The notes: generated by a model not told the origin, from the letters alone. A DNA stretch of 64,000 nucleotides from Streptomyces sp. MUM 2J (GCF_022414535.1 NZ_JADWYM010000022.1:55334-119333), one strand, 5' to 3'; numbered from the stretch's first letter, positions 18,656 through 27,891 are shown. A program made the numbers and translations.

Positions 18656-18725
18656 AACCTACCGGGTTACAGGCGGTGGGTGCACGATGGGGAAACCGCA
18701 CGGACGTCACCGAGGAGGCACTGCC

Positions 18726-21167
18726 ATGCCGGAGACCCGGCCCACCCCCGCCGACGAAGCCCGCGAGGCAGCCGTCGCATCCGCCCTGGGCAAGCTCGAC
18801 CTGGACACCAAGACCCGGCTCCTGGCCGGCCAGGACGTCTGGTCCCTGCCCGCCCTCCCGGAGATCGGTCTGCGGTCCCTCGTGATGTCCGACGGCCCGA
18901 TCGGCGTCCGGGGTGTGCGCTGGTCCGCCGACGACCCGTCCATCGCCCTGCCGTCCCCGACCGCGCTCGCCGCCACCTGGGACCCCGCGCTCGCCCACCG
19001 CACCGGCGTCCTGCTCGCCCAGGAGGCCCGGCGCAAGGGCGTGCACGTGCTCCTCGCCCCCACCGTCAACCTCCACCGCTCCCCGCTCGGCGGCCGTCAC
19101 TTCGAGGCCTACAGCGAGGACCCGTACCTGACCGGCGTCATCGGCGCCGGCTACGTGCGGGGCGTGCAGTCCGGCGGTATCGGCACCACCGTCAAGCACT
19201 TCGTCGCCAACGACGCCGAGACCGACCGCTTCACGGTCGACAACCGGGTGGGCGAACGAGCCCTGCGCGAGCTCTACCTGGCCCCCTTCGAGGCCATCGT
19301 CGAGCAGGCCCGCCCATGGGGCGTCATGACCGCCTACAACACCGTCAACGGCACGACCATGACCGAGCACCACCATCTGGTGAACGAGGTGCTGCGCGGC
19401 GAATGGGGCTTCGACGGGTGCAACGTGTCGGACTGGACGGCCGCCCGCTCCACCGTCGGCGCCGTCGAGGGCGGCCTCGACATCGCCATGCCGGGGCCGC
19501 GGACCGTCTACGGCGAGGCGCTCGCCCGGGCCGTCCGGGACGGACGCGTCCAGGAGGGCACCGTCGACGGGGCCGTGCGGAACGTCCTGCGGCTCGCCGC
19601 CCGCGTCGGCGCCCTGGAAGGCGCCGCACCCGCCGTCGCCGAGCCGCCCGAGCCCGTCGACGGCCCCGCACTCGCCCGCGAGATCGCCCGCCGCTCCTTC
19701 GTCCTGCTGCGCAACGAACGCGGCGCCCTCCCGCTCAGGCCCGGCACGGTCGCGCTGATCGGAGCCGCCGCCCGCGACGCCCGCGTCCTGGGCGGCGGCT
19801 CCGCCACGGTCTTCCCGTCCCGTGTCGTCTCCCCGCTCGACGGTCTCACCGCTGCCCTGCCCGAGGGCAGCCTCGGCTACCGGGTCGGCGCCGACCCGGC
19901 CACCGAACTCGCCGTCGCCCGGTTCGGCTTCGAACTGCGCGCGGTGTGCCGGGACGCGCGCGGCGACGCCATCGGCAGTCGCTCCGCCCCGAGCGGGCAG
20001 ATCCAGTGGACGGGCGCCGACCTGCCCGAGGGCGTCACCGGCGCCGCCCTCCACACCGTCGAGCTGACCGGCACCTTCACACCCCGCGAGACCGGCCTGC
20101 ACACCTTCGGCATCAAAGGCGCCGGAGCCTTCACCCTCACCGTCGCCGGTACGGCGCACTACGACGGCGTCCAGCACCCCGCCGGTGACGGCGACCCCTT
20201 CGAGGCGTTCTTCGGCGCCCCGGTCGCCCGTGCCCGGGTGGAACTGATCGCCGGCGAACCGGTCGAGGTCTCCCTCACCCATGTCCACGACCTCCCCGCG
20301 GAGGTCCCCATGGAGGTCGTCGCCTTCGCCCTCGCCCACCAGGAACCGCAGCGCGACGCGGACGAGTTGATCGCTGAGGCGGTCGAGGCCGCCCGCGCCG
20401 CCGACACCGCCGTCGTCGTGGTCGCCACCACCGAGCGCGTCGAGTCCGAGGGCTTCGACCGCACCGACCTGCGCCTGCCCGGCCGCCAGGACGACCTGGT
20501 GCGCGCGGTCGCCGCCGCCAACCCCCGTACCGTCGTGGTCGTCAACTCCGGCTCCCCGGTCGAACTGTCCTGGCGGGACGAGGCGGCCGCCGTGCTGCTC
20601 AGCTGGTTCCCCGGCCAGGAGGCCGGCGCGGCACTCGCCGACGTCCTGACCGGTGCCTGCGAGCCGGGCGGCCGGCTCCCCACCACCTGGGGCCCACTGG
20701 CCGACGCCCCCGTCACCCAGGTCGCCCCGGCGGACGGCCGGCTCCGCTACGACGAAGGCGTCTTCATCGGCTACCGCGCCTGGGAACGGCAGGGCCGCAC
20801 CCCGTCCTACCCCTTCGGCCACGGGCTCGGCTACACCGACTGGGCCTACGAGTCCGTCGAGGTGCAGGGCACCACGGCGAGGGTCCGTCTGCGTAACTCC
20901 GGCCCGCGCACCGGACGCGAGGTCGTGCAGGTGTACCTCGCGCCCGCCGCGCCCGACGACGCCCGCCCGGCGCGCTGGCTGGCCGGGTTCGCGAGCGTCG
21001 GGGCCGGGCCGGGCGAGAGGGCCGAGGCCGTCGTCGAACTCCCGCGCCGTGCCTTCGAGATCTGGGACGAGACGGCCAACGCCTGGACGTTTGTGAAGGG
21101 TTCGTACGAGATCCAGGTGGGGCGCTCGATCGCCGACCGCAGGCTCACCGCGGACGTTAACGTCTGA
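18726..21167 (+). CDS. Glycoside hydrolase family 3 beta-glucosidase with PA14 insertion
   Basis: The 813-residue enzyme has the three-part GH3 layout. The N-terminal TIM barrel includes VHVLLAPTVNLHRSPLGGRHFEAYSEDP, the KHFVANDAE substrate loop and the nucleophile Asp in CNVSDWTAARS. The alpha/beta sandwich includes the TTERVESEGFDRTDLRLP region with a likely acid/base Glu. A PA14-like beta domain (residues about 400-540, THTFG/AHYDG type) is inserted, and an FnIII-like domain ends the protein. There is no signal peptide, so it is likely intracellular and acts on imported beta-glucosides. GGAGG lies 7 bp before ATG 18726. The divergent TetR gene probably regulates it. Confidence 0.94.
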   Translation: MPETRPTPADEAREAAVASALGKLDLDTKTRLLAGQDVWSLPALPEIGLRSLVMSDGPIGVRGVRWSADDPSIALPSPTALAATWDPALAHRTGVLLAQEARRKGVHVLLAPTVNLHRSPLGGRHFEAYSEDPYLTGVIGAGYVRGVQSGGIGTTVKHFVANDAETDRFTVDNRVGERALRELYLAPFEAIVEQARPWGVMTAYNTVNGTTMTEHHHLVNEVLRGEWGFDGCNVSDWTAARSTVGAVEGGLDIAMPGPRTVYGEALARAVRDGRVQEGTVDGAVRNVLRLAARVGALEGAAPAVAEPPEPVDGPALAREIARRSFVLLRNERGALPLRPGTVALIGAAARDARVLGGGSATVFPSRVVSPLDGLTAALPEGSLGYRVGADPATELAVARFGFELRAVCRDARGDAIGSRSAPSGQIQWTGADLPEGVTGAALHTVELTGTFTPRETGLHTFGIKGAGAFTLTVAGTAHYDGVQHPAGDGDPFEAFFGAPVARARVELIAGEPVEVSLTHVHDLPAEVPMEVVAFALAHQEPQRDADELIAEAVEAARAADTAVVVVATTERVESEGFDRTDLRLPGRQDDLVRAVAAANPRTVVVVNSGSPVELSWRDEAAAVLLSWFPGQEAGAALADVLTGACEPGGRLPTTWGPLADAPVTQVAPADGRLRYDEGVFIGYRAWERQGRTPSYPFGHGLGYTDWAYESVEVQGTTARVRLRNSGPRTGREVVQVYLAPAAPDDARPARWLAGFASVGAGPGERAEAVVELPRRAFEIWDETANAWTFVKGSYEIQVGRSIADRRLTADVNV

Positions 21168-21191
21168 TCCGGGACGGGTTCCCCCTCGGGC

Positions 21192-21227
21192 AGCCCCGGT
21201 CCGGAACCTGACCTCCGGACCGGGGCT
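21192..21227. terminator. Terminator of the GH3 gene
   Basis: A 14-bp perfect inverted repeat (AGCCCCGGTCCGGA and complement) with an 8-nt loop lies 25 bp after the GH3 stop. Confidence 0.88.
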
Positions 21228-21288
21228 CGTGAGTGCGGGCGCGCCGCGGGACGTGTCGCGTGAGCGGAGCCTGCCGGAGCGGGGCCCG

Positions 21289-21501
21289 AACGGCATCCGG
21301 CCGCTGCGGCAGTTCACCATCGCCAACTCCAACCACCGCAACCACACCGTCCAGACGCGGGCTCTGCACTCCCACCTGCGATGGCGCAACACGAACGCCC
21401 GACACCCCGACGTGCTGGCCGCCCAGCGCCGCGAGCGCGCCCGCATCCGCGGTGAGAAGGGCATCCGCTGGGGAGTGCGGCCCCTCGCCGATGCGGCTTG
21501 A
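21289..21501 (+). pseudogene. Short basic ORF, possible transposase C-terminal relic
   Basis: The frame ending at 21501 encodes about 70 residues with motifs RQFTIANSNHRNHTVQTRAL, LRWRNTNARHPDVLAAQ and RRERARIRGEKGIRWG. From memory these resemble the C-terminal end of Streptomyces transposase or transposon-associated proteins, but I cannot name the IS family with certainty. No upstream catalytic part, inverted repeat or target duplication is visible. The fragment is bracketed by two terminator hairpins (21192-21227 and 21504-21532). It may instead be a small real gene starting at the GTG at 21229. Confidence 0.35.
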
Positions 21502-21503
21502 CC

Positions 21504-21532
21504 GGCCCCGGCGACCTTGCCCGGCCGGGGCC
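21504..21532. terminator. Hairpin between the relic and the convergent hypothetical gene
   Basis: GGCCCCGG (21504-21511) and CCGGGGCC (21525-21532) enclose 13 bases and end at the stop codon of the minus-strand gene. Confidence 0.6.
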
Positions 21533-22086
21533 TAGCAGTAGCCGTTCACCCTGGTGGCGGCTGGAGCGAGGTTGGGCCAGGGATGCCCGGCTCTGTCGGA
21601 GGCAGCGGACCGCAGGAGGTCAAGAAGAGCGCGCCCCGGGTAGCCCCGAAAACTCGCGTAGGTGCCGCGGTAGTAGCAGCTCCAGTAGCTCACGACCCGT
21701 CGTTGAATGCGTGCGAAGTAGGCCGGGTTGTCCACGATGAACTGCCCGTACGCGAGGTGGCCGCAGGTGCCGGGCGCGGCGAGATCACGGAGTTCATCGC
21801 AGATGACGACCAGGATCTCCAAGACGTACTCGCCGACCAACTGCGCGACGAAGGGGACAGCCCATGGGTCCGTGGAACCCACGATCTTCTCCAGGTGGCG
21901 TTGCCTGACCACCCCGTCGCAGTGCCTTGAGTACAGGCAGTGCAGAAGCTGCCGTTGGCGCGACGAAAGCGACGCCACCGCATCAGGTGGCGGCTCGTCG
22001 TTGTAGAGGCGCTCGGGGATCAAAACCTGCTGGCCCTCTACAACGACCGAGAACGGCGCTGTCGGCAGGAGGCGAGAAGCAGGCAT
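21532..22086 (-). CDS. Conserved actinomycete hypothetical protein
   Basis: The 184-residue protein starts with LLPTAPFSVVVEGQQVLIPERLYNDEPP, continues with SSRQRQLLHCLYSRHCDG and STDPWAVPFVAQLVGEYVLEIL, and ends with an aromatic segment RVVSYWSCYYRGTYASFRGYPG. I recall similar proteins scattered in Streptomyces without assigned function. No catalytic or membrane motif is apparent. ATG 22086 is preferred because the family core begins just after it; ATG 22137 or a longer start at 22233 remain possible. Base composition is noticeably less GC-rich than neighbouring genes and it lies next to a possible transposase relic, so acquisition by transfer is plausible. Confidence 0.7.
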   Translation of the reverse strand: MPASRLLPTAPFSVVVEGQQVLIPERLYNDEPPPDAVASLSSRQRQLLHCLYSRHCDGVVRQRHLEKIVGSTDPWAVPFVAQLVGEYVLEILVVICDELRDLAAPGTCGHLAYGQFIVDNPAYFARIQRRVVSYWSCYYRGTYASFRGYPGRALLDLLRSAASDRAGHPWPNLAPAATRVNGYC

Positions 22087-22259
22087 GACCGACACTACTG
22101 CCTCGGCCTCGCATGCAAGCTCGGCCGGGAACGCCATGGTCAACGGAGCGCTTCTATCGGGTGGTTGCACAGGCTGAGCATAGGCGGACGTCCCTAGCAC
22201 GAGCCTGCCCCCCACCACCTCACAGCCACCCATCCCGGTGAACCTATGCGGTCAGAGCA

Positions 22260-23234
22260 CTAGCGGACGCCGAACCCGTAGACCGTCTCCGACCGGTACG
22301 TCCCGCCCGGCCGGAGCACCGTGCTCGGGAAACCGGGCCGGTTGGGGGAGTCGGGGAAGTGCTGAGTCTCCAGCGCGACGCCCTGCCCCGGCACGAACGG
22401 CTCACCCAGGTGATCTGCGGTGTACAGCTGAAGACCCGGCTCGGTCGTCGCCACCGTCAGCACCCGCCCGGAGAGCGGGTCGTGCAGCTCGGCCACCTCG
22501 ACGGGGGCGGCGGTGACACCCTTGTCCAGTACGAAGTTGTGGTCGTAGCCGGAGTCCGTGCGGCGGGCCGTACGGAAGTCGAAGCGGGTCCCGGACACGT
22601 CCGCGAGTTCCCCCGTGGGGATCAGGTCCGGGCCGACCGGCGTGTAGCGGGAGGCCGCCAGGCGCAGCACATGGCCGGTGGCGGCGCGGCCGGAGCCGGC
22701 CAGGTCGAAATAGCTGTGGTTCGTCAGGTTCACCACGGTCGGCGCATCCGTGACCGCCTCGTACGCGACGTGCAGGGCACCCGCCTCGTCCAGGGTGTAC
22801 GTCGCCGCGACCTCCAGGCGGCCCGGGAAACCCTCCTCGCCGTGCGGGGAGACCCGGGTCAGGCGCAGCCCGTGCCCGGTCGGCTCGACGTCCCACACGC
22901 GCTTGTCGAAGCCCCCCGCACCGCCGTGCAGCGAGTGGGCGCCCTCGTTGGGCGCGAGCGCGTACGTCCGCCCGTCCAGGGCGAAGCGGGCGCCCGCGAT
23001 CCGGTTGGCGTACCGGCCGACCAGCGCACCGAGGTACGGCTCGGGACGGTTCAGGTAGCCGTCGAGGCCGGGGAACCCCAGCACCACCTCCCCGGCACGC
23101 CCCTCGCGGTCCGGGACCCGCACCGACTGCACGATCCCCCCGTACGACAGGACCCGCACACGGACGCCCGCGCGCTCCAGCGTCCAGCGGTGCACCGGCG
23201 TTCCGTCGGGAAGTGCGCCGAAAAGTTCGCTCAT
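22260..23234 (-). CDS. galM: Aldose 1-epimerase (galactose mutarotase)
   Basis: The 324-residue protein is full length for GalM. It interconverts alpha and beta anomers of galactose/glucose. Visible signatures are YLGALVGRYANRIAGARF, NEGAHSLHGGAGGFDKRVW (substrate-binding His), VNLTNHSYFDLAG (the catalytic His region), SGYDHNFVLD and ALETQHFPDSPNRP with the catalytic Glu. It is cytoplasmic. It lies 10 bp from the SGNH lipoprotein gene on the same strand, which is probably coincidental, and is near the GH3 glucosidase, with which it could work on released sugars. Confidence 0.94.
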   Translation of the reverse strand: MSELFGALPDGTPVHRWTLERAGVRVRVLSYGGIVQSVRVPDREGRAGEVVLGFPGLDGYLNRPEPYLGALVGRYANRIAGARFALDGRTYALAPNEGAHSLHGGAGGFDKRVWDVEPTGHGLRLTRVSPHGEEGFPGRLEVAATYTLDEAGALHVAYEAVTDAPTVVNLTNHSYFDLAGSGRAATGHVLRLAASRYTPVGPDLIPTGELADVSGTRFDFRTARRTDSGYDHNFVLDKGVTAAPVEVAELHDPLSGRVLTVATTEPGLQLYTADHLGEPFVPGQGVALETQHFPDSPNRPGFPSTVLRPGGTYRSETVYGFGVR

Positions 23235-23244
23235 GTGGAAAACC

Positions 23245-24144
23245 CTAGGTCACGGGCTTCTCGGCGCTGACGGTGCGGTAGGCGATCTCCGCCAGCCTGG
23301 CCTGCCCCTCCCTGCTGGGGTGGAACCAGTCCCAGTGGCTCAACTGGTCCGGGCCGAACCGGTAGTCGTGGACGGCACCGCCGTCGTAGCGGCAGTGACG
23401 GTCCCCGGCGCAGACCTTCTTCAGCACCTCGTTGTACGCCTCCACCCGCTCCTGCACCGTGTTGCGCCGCTGGTCGGCCGCCGCGTCCAGGGCGTCCGCG
23501 TCGCCCAGCATGGACGGGCAGATACCGAGCTTCCACACCTGCCTGCCCAGCGGGTCGGTACGGCCCAGCGACCACAGCCGTTTCAGGTCCGGCACGCTCG
23601 CGACGTACACCTGCGCCCGGGGCGCCCGGGCCCGCAGGGTGCGCAGCGCCTCCTGGAACTGGCTGCGGAAGTCGGCCACGGACGTCATCCGCGACGTCGT
23701 CCGCCGGCAGGCGTCGTTGGCACCCGCCAGCACCGTCACCAACTCCGGCTTCCGGGACGCCGCCCGCGCCATCTGATCCGGCAGATCCGCCATCCGGGCG
23801 CCCGTCACCGCGTAGTTCCAGCTGTGCGTGGCCGCCCGCGCCGGACCCAGCAGCCGCACGGCGAGGGAGTCGACGGCCGCGTCGGCGCCGGTCGCCCAGG
23901 ACACCTCCGGGCAGTCCGACAGCACCGAGCAGGCGTCGAAGCCGCGCGTGATGGAGTCGCCGACGGCCGCGACCGAGTCCGGGCTGCGGTTCCAGGACGG
24001 CGTCGGCGACGGGGTGGCCGCTCTCCTCTGCCCTCCGGAGGAGCCCGGAGATCCGCCACCGGACCCGTCGCAGCCGGCGGCAGCCAGCACGGCGGCCGCC
24101 ACGACGGCCACCACGGCCCGCCCGCGCTGGATTCGCTTCCGCAT
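23245..24144 (-). CDS. SGNH/GDSL-family esterase lipoprotein
   Basis: The 299-residue protein starts at ATG 24144 with a basic stretch, a hydrophobic core and a lipobox (VLAAAGC), so it should be anchored outside the membrane. After a Gly/Ser/Pro linker comes an SGNH hydrolase domain: the nucleophile Ser in VAAVGDSITRG, Gly/Asn in LAGANDAC, and the catalytic Asp-x-x-His near the C-terminus in DWFHPS. It resembles Streptomyces GDSL esterases. Cysteine pairs (CSVLSDCPE, CAGDRHC) suggest disulfides. Upstream in-frame codons to 24234 are ignored because they would bury the signal peptide. Confidence 0.9.
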   Translation of the reverse strand: MRKRIQRGRAVVAVVAAAVLAAAGCDGSGGGSPGSSGGQRRAATPSPTPSWNRSPDSVAAVGDSITRGFDACSVLSDCPEVSWATGADAAVDSLAVRLLGPARAATHSWNYAVTGARMADLPDQMARAASRKPELVTVLAGANDACRRTTSRMTSVADFRSQFQEALRTLRARAPRAQVYVASVPDLKRLWSLGRTDPLGRQVWKLGICPSMLGDADALDAAADQRRNTVQERVEAYNEVLKKVCAGDRHCRYDGGAVHDYRFGPDQLSHWDWFHPSREGQARLAEIAYRTVSAEKPVT

Positions 24145-24402
24145 CCCCGGCTGATCCCCTCGGTCCCGACGGCAGAGCTCCCCCCAGCATGACAACGACC
24201 GGGCGTTCCCGGCCGGTGCCGTGCAACGGCTCACACCCGTACAAGCGTCCCCCTGGGTGAATGGCAGGTGTTTCCCGGCCCCGGGACCGACGGTACGTCA
24301 CACTCCTTGCGCCGCCGCACGGTAGCCTCGCCATCAACGTGGCAGCCCTGCCGCCGCCGCTGTGCCCGCCCTGCAAGACGACCCGCCTGCCCGGAGGTCC
24401 CG

Positions 24403-24897
24403 GTGACGACACGTGGAGTTCTGTACGTGCACTCCGCGCCGCGCGCGCTGTGCCCGCACGTCGAGTGGGCCGTTGCCGGGGTGCTCGGCACGCGCGTCAA
24501 CCTCGACTGGATCCGGCAGCCCGCCGCGCCGGGCACCTGGCGTTCGGAGTTCTCCTGGCAGGGCGAGGCCGGCACGGCGTCCAAGCTGGCCTCCGCGCTG
24601 CGCGGCTGGCACCTGCTGCGCTTCGAGGTCACCGCCGAGCCGTGCACCACGGCCGAGGGCGAGCGCTACAGCTGTACCCCCGACCTCGGCATCTTCCACG
24701 CCGTCACCGGCATCCACGGCGACATCCTCATCCCGGAGGACCGGCTGCGCGCGGCCCTGCTGCGCAGCCGGCGCGGGGAGACCGACCTGGAGGCCGAGAT
24801 CTCCAAGCTGCTCGGCAAGCCCTGGGACGACGAACTGGAGCCGTTCCGGTACGCCGGGGAGGGCGCGCCCGTGCGCTGGTTGCACCAGGTGGTGTGA
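24403..24897 (+). CDS. DUF3145 domain protein
   Basis: The 164-residue cytoplasmic protein starts at a GTG at 24403 with GGAGG 5 bp upstream. The full-length match to DUF3145 rests on TTRGVLYVHSAPRALCPHVEWA, WRSEFSWQGEAGTASKLASAL and the HAVTGIHGDILIPEDRLR segment. The family is restricted to actinobacteria, of unknown function, and is commonly found beside the fatty acid synthesis cluster, as here (convergent with fabF). That conserved neighbourhood hints at a link to lipid metabolism but nothing in the sequence proves it. Confidence 0.9.
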   Translation: MTTRGVLYVHSAPRALCPHVEWAVAGVLGTRVNLDWIRQPAAPGTWRSEFSWQGEAGTASKLASALRGWHLLRFEVTAEPCTTAEGERYSCTPDLGIFHAVTGIHGDILIPEDRLRAALLRSRRGETDLEAEISKLLGKPWDDELEPFRYAGEGAPVRWLHQVV

Positions 24898-25053
24898 CCC
24901 CGCCGGGGGCGAGGGCGCGGGGCACTCGCGCGACCACCCCACCCGCACCCCAAGGCTGGCGCGTACGTCGATTCCGCCTGCCCGGGCAGGCGCCGTTGAG
25001 CCCGTCCCGTTCTGACGGACCCCTCGCACCACGCCCCGTCCTTCGCCCGGGCC

Positions 25054-25113
25054 CGACACGCCGTACGACACCGGCTCCCGACACGCCGTGCAGTGCCGGT
25101 GCACGACACGCCG
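25054..25113. repeat. Three CGACACGCCG boxes at exact 25-bp spacing
   Basis: The 10-mer starts at 25054, 25079 and 25104. The first two 25-bp units also agree in part of their remaining bases, so this looks like a decayed 25-bp tandem repeat in the fabF/DUF3145 convergent gap. Confidence 0.65.
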
Positions 25114-25147
25114 AAGTCCCGGCCTCCTCACGGAGACCGGGACTTCG
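25112..25147. terminator. Terminator of the fab operon
   Basis: An 11-bp perfect outer stem (CGAAGTCCCGG and complement) plus a 4-bp inner stem and TCAC loop lies 16 bp beyond the fabF stop. It probably also serves the convergent DUF3145 gene. Confidence 0.88.
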
Positions 25148-25163
25148 CGCACGCTGCGGAGCG

Positions 25164-26429
25164 TCAGACCGTCCGGAACGCGAGCACCACGTTGTGGCCG
25201 CCGAACCCGAAGGAGTCGTTGAGCGCGGCGATGCGGCCCTCGACGGGCAGCTTCCGCGCCTCGCCACGGACGATGTCCGCGTTCACCTCGGGGTCGAGGT
25301 TGTCCACGTTGATGGTCGGCGGAGCCACCCGGTGGTACAGGGCCAGCACCGCGGCGACCGTCTCCACGCCGCCGGCGCCGCCCAGCAGGTGACCGGTCAT
25401 CGACTTGGTCGCGGAGATCGCCATGTGGTCGACATCGTCGCCGAAGGCCTTCCGCAGCGCCTTGATCTCACCGATGTCGCCCTGCGGGGTCGACGTGGCG
25501 TGCGCGTTGACGTGCGCGACCTCGGCCGGGTCCAGGTCGGTGGCGGCGAGCAGGTTCTGCAGGGCCGCCGCGATGCCCGTGCCCGAGGGCTCGGGCTGGG
25601 TGATGTGGTGGGCGTCGGCGGAGATGCCCTGGCCGACGGCCTCCACGTAGATGCGGGCGCCGCGGGCCCGGGCGTGCTCCTCCGACTCCAGGACGATCAC
25701 GCCGGCGCCCTCGCCGAGGACGAAGCCGTTGCGGTCGACGTCGAAGGGGCGCGAGGCGCCCTGTGGGTCGTCGTTGCTCTTGGACATCGCCATCATGTTG
25801 CCGAACGCGGCGATGGGCAGCGGGTGGATCGCCGCCTCGGTGCCGCCGGCGACGACGACGTCGGCACGGCCGGTGCGGATCATCTCGATCGCGTAGCCGA
25901 TGGCCTCGGCGCCGGAGGCGCACGCCGAGACGGGGGTGTGCACGCCGGCCTGGGCACCCAGCTCGATGCCGACGTTGGCCGCCGGGGAGTTGGGCATCAG
26001 CATCGGCACGGTGTGCGGGGAGACCCGGCGGACACCCTTGTCGCGCAGGATGTCGTACTGGTCCAGCAGGGTGGTCACGCCGCCGATGCCGGAGGCGACG
26101 ACCGCACCGAGACGGTGCGGGTCGACCTGCGCGTCATCGCCGGCCCTGCCGGTGAAACCGGCGTCCTTCCAGGCCTCCTGAGCCGCGATCAGCGCGAACT
26201 GCGCCGAGCGGTCCAGCTTGCGGGCCTGCGGGCGAGGAATGATCTCACCCGGTTCGACGGCGATCTGCGCGGCGATGCGGACCGGCAGCTCGGCCGCCCA
26301 CTCCTGTTCGAGGGGGCCGACGCCGGAACGACCGGCGACCAGGCCTTCCCAGGTCGAGGCTGCGTCGCCACCCAGCGGTGTGGTTGCGCCGATACCGGTG
26401 ACGACCACGGTGCGATTGGTCGGGCTCAC
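25164..26429 (-). CDS. fabF: Beta-ketoacyl-ACP synthase II
   Basis: The 421-residue enzyme elongates acyl-ACP with malonyl-ACP in type II fatty acid synthesis. The catalytic triad is visible: Cys in TPVSACASGAEAIG, His in NAHATSTPQGD and His in TGHLLGGAGGVE. The C-terminal NDSFGFGGHNVVLAFR motif is canonical. The start is a GTG at 26429 preceded by a GGAGAAAG region. It is the last gene of the fabD-fabH-acpP-fabF operon, followed by a terminator, an order well known in Streptomyces. Confidence 0.97.
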   Translation of the reverse strand: MSPTNRTVVVTGIGATTPLGGDAASTWEGLVAGRSGVGPLEQEWAAELPVRIAAQIAVEPGEIIPRPQARKLDRSAQFALIAAQEAWKDAGFTGRAGDDAQVDPHRLGAVVASGIGGVTTLLDQYDILRDKGVRRVSPHTVPMLMPNSPAANVGIELGAQAGVHTPVSACASGAEAIGYAIEMIRTGRADVVVAGGTEAAIHPLPIAAFGNMMAMSKSNDDPQGASRPFDVDRNGFVLGEGAGVIVLESEEHARARGARIYVEAVGQGISADAHHITQPEPSGTGIAAALQNLLAATDLDPAEVAHVNAHATSTPQGDIGEIKALRKAFGDDVDHMAISATKSMTGHLLGGAGGVETVAAVLALYHRVAPPTINVDNLDPEVNADIVRGEARKLPVEGRIAALNDSFGFGGHNVVLAFRTV

Positions 26430-26514
26430 GGGAAATCTTTCTCCAACGGATCAGAGGATCGAGCGGCGCCACCGCCGGGTGGCGGGGCCGGGGCTACCCG
26501 GCCGGAGCAGTGAC

Positions 26515-26763
26515 TCAGGCCTGGTGCTTGAGGATGTAGTCGGTCGCGTCGCCGACCGTCTTGAGGTTCTTGACGTCGTCGTCCGGGATCTTGACGTCGA
26601 AGCGCTCTTCGGCGGCGACGACGACCTCGACCATGGACAGCGAGTCGACGTCGAGGTCGTCGGTGAAGGACTTGTCCAGCTGGACGTCCTCAACCGGGAT
26701 CCCGGCGATCTCGTTCACGATCTCGGCGAGACCGGCGACGATCTCTTCCTGAGTGGCGGCCAT
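26515..26763 (-). CDS. acpP: Acyl carrier protein of fatty acid synthesis
   Basis: The 82-residue acidic protein carries the phosphopantetheine attachment serine in DDLDVDSLSMVEVV (about residue 41) and the typical helix II acidic surface. It shuttles the growing acyl chain between FabD, FabH and FabF. AAGGAG lies shortly before the ATG. It sits between fabH and fabF as in other streptomycetes, which distinguishes it from polyketide carrier proteins. Confidence 0.97.
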   Translation of the reverse strand: MAATQEEIVAGLAEIVNEIAGIPVEDVQLDKSFTDDLDVDSLSMVEVVVAAEERFDVKIPDDDVKNLKTVGDATDYILKHQA

Positions 26764-26865
26764 GTCGGCGCTCCTTCGTTGGTGTTCCTAGAGGGTGTGG
26801 CGCCCGCCGCCGCGGCGGCGGGAGGGCGTTGCCCGCACCGGACCGGATGATCCGGCACGAGGTGC

Positions 26866-27867
26866 CTAGGGGAGGGTAACGACCGTCGCGGCGTACACGA
26901 GACCCGCCCCGAATCCGATGACGAGTGCGGTGTCGCCGCTCTTCGCCTCGCCGGTCGCCAGGAGCCGCTCCATCGCGAGCGGGATCGAGGCGGCCGAGGT
27001 GTTGCCGGTGGTGCGTACGTCGCGGGCGACCGTGACGGACTCCGGCAGCTTGAGAGTCTTCACCATCGAGTCGATGATCCGCTCGTTGGCCTGGTGCGGA
27101 ATGAAGACGTCGAGCTCGCTTGCGCTGATCCCGGCCGCGTCCAGCGCCTGCTGGGCGACCTTCGCCATCTCGAACACGGCCCAGCGGAAGACCGCCTGGC
27201 CCTCCTGCGTGATCGCGGGGAAGCGCTCGATCGCGCCGTCACGGTAGTCCGTCCACGGCACGGTCTGCTTGATGGTCTCCGACTTGTCGCCCTCGGAGCC
27301 CCACACCGTCGGGCCGATCGCCGGCTCCGGGGAGGGGCCGATCACGACCGCGCCGGCGCCGTCACCGAACAGGAAGGCCGTCGCACGGTCCTCCAGGTCG
27401 GTGAGGTCGCTCAGCCGCTCCACGCCGATGACCAGGACGTACTCCGCCGATCCCTCGGCGATCATGCCCTTGGCGAGGGTGATGCCGTAGCCGAAGCCGG
27501 CGCAGCCGGCCGAGATGTCGAAGGCCGGGGCCTTGTCCGTGCCCAGCTTGTCGGCGATCTCGGTGGCGACCGCGGGGGTCTGCTTGAAGTGGGACACCGT
27601 CGAGACGATCACGGCGCCGATCTGCTCGGCGGAGATCCCGGCGTCCGCGATCGCCTTGCCGGACGCCTCGACCGACATCGCGGCGACGGTCTCGTCCTCG
27701 CCGGCCCAGTGCCGGGTCTGGATGCCGGAGCGCGAACGGATCCACTCGTCGGACGAGTCGATCTTCTCCAGGATCACCTCGTTCGGCACGACCCGGGTGG
27801 GGCGGTAGCCGCCCACGCCGAGGATGCGCGCGTACGGGGTGCCCTTGCTGGCCTTGATCTTCGCCAT
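26866..27867 (-). CDS. fabH: Beta-ketoacyl-ACP synthase III
   Basis: The 333-residue enzyme condenses a starter acyl-CoA with malonyl-ACP. The Cys-His-Asn triad is present: ISAGCAGFGYG, FIPHQANERI and RTTGNTSAAS. In Streptomyces FabH accepts branched starters, giving iso/anteiso fatty acids; this is family knowledge, not read here. It lies 24 bp after fabD and 102 bp before acpP, in the same operon. Confidence 0.97.
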   Translation of the reverse strand: MAKIKASKGTPYARILGVGGYRPTRVVPNEVILEKIDSSDEWIRSRSGIQTRHWAGEDETVAAMSVEASGKAIADAGISAEQIGAVIVSTVSHFKQTPAVATEIADKLGTDKAPAFDISAGCAGFGYGITLAKGMIAEGSAEYVLVIGVERLSDLTDLEDRATAFLFGDGAGAVVIGPSPEPAIGPTVWGSEGDKSETIKQTVPWTDYRDGAIERFPAITQEGQAVFRWAVFEMAKVAQQALDAAGISASELDVFIPHQANERIIDSMVKTLKLPESVTVARDVRTTGNTSAASIPLAMERLLATGEAKSGDTALVIGFGAGLVYAATVVTLP

Positions 27868-27891
27868 GTTCGAATCGGCTCCTTGGGGCTC

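Noticed and set aside
18609..21464. A 951-codon minus-strand frame over the GH3 gene
   Set aside because: Antisense shadow of the beta-glucosidase; Gly/Asp/Val-rich with no recognisable fold.
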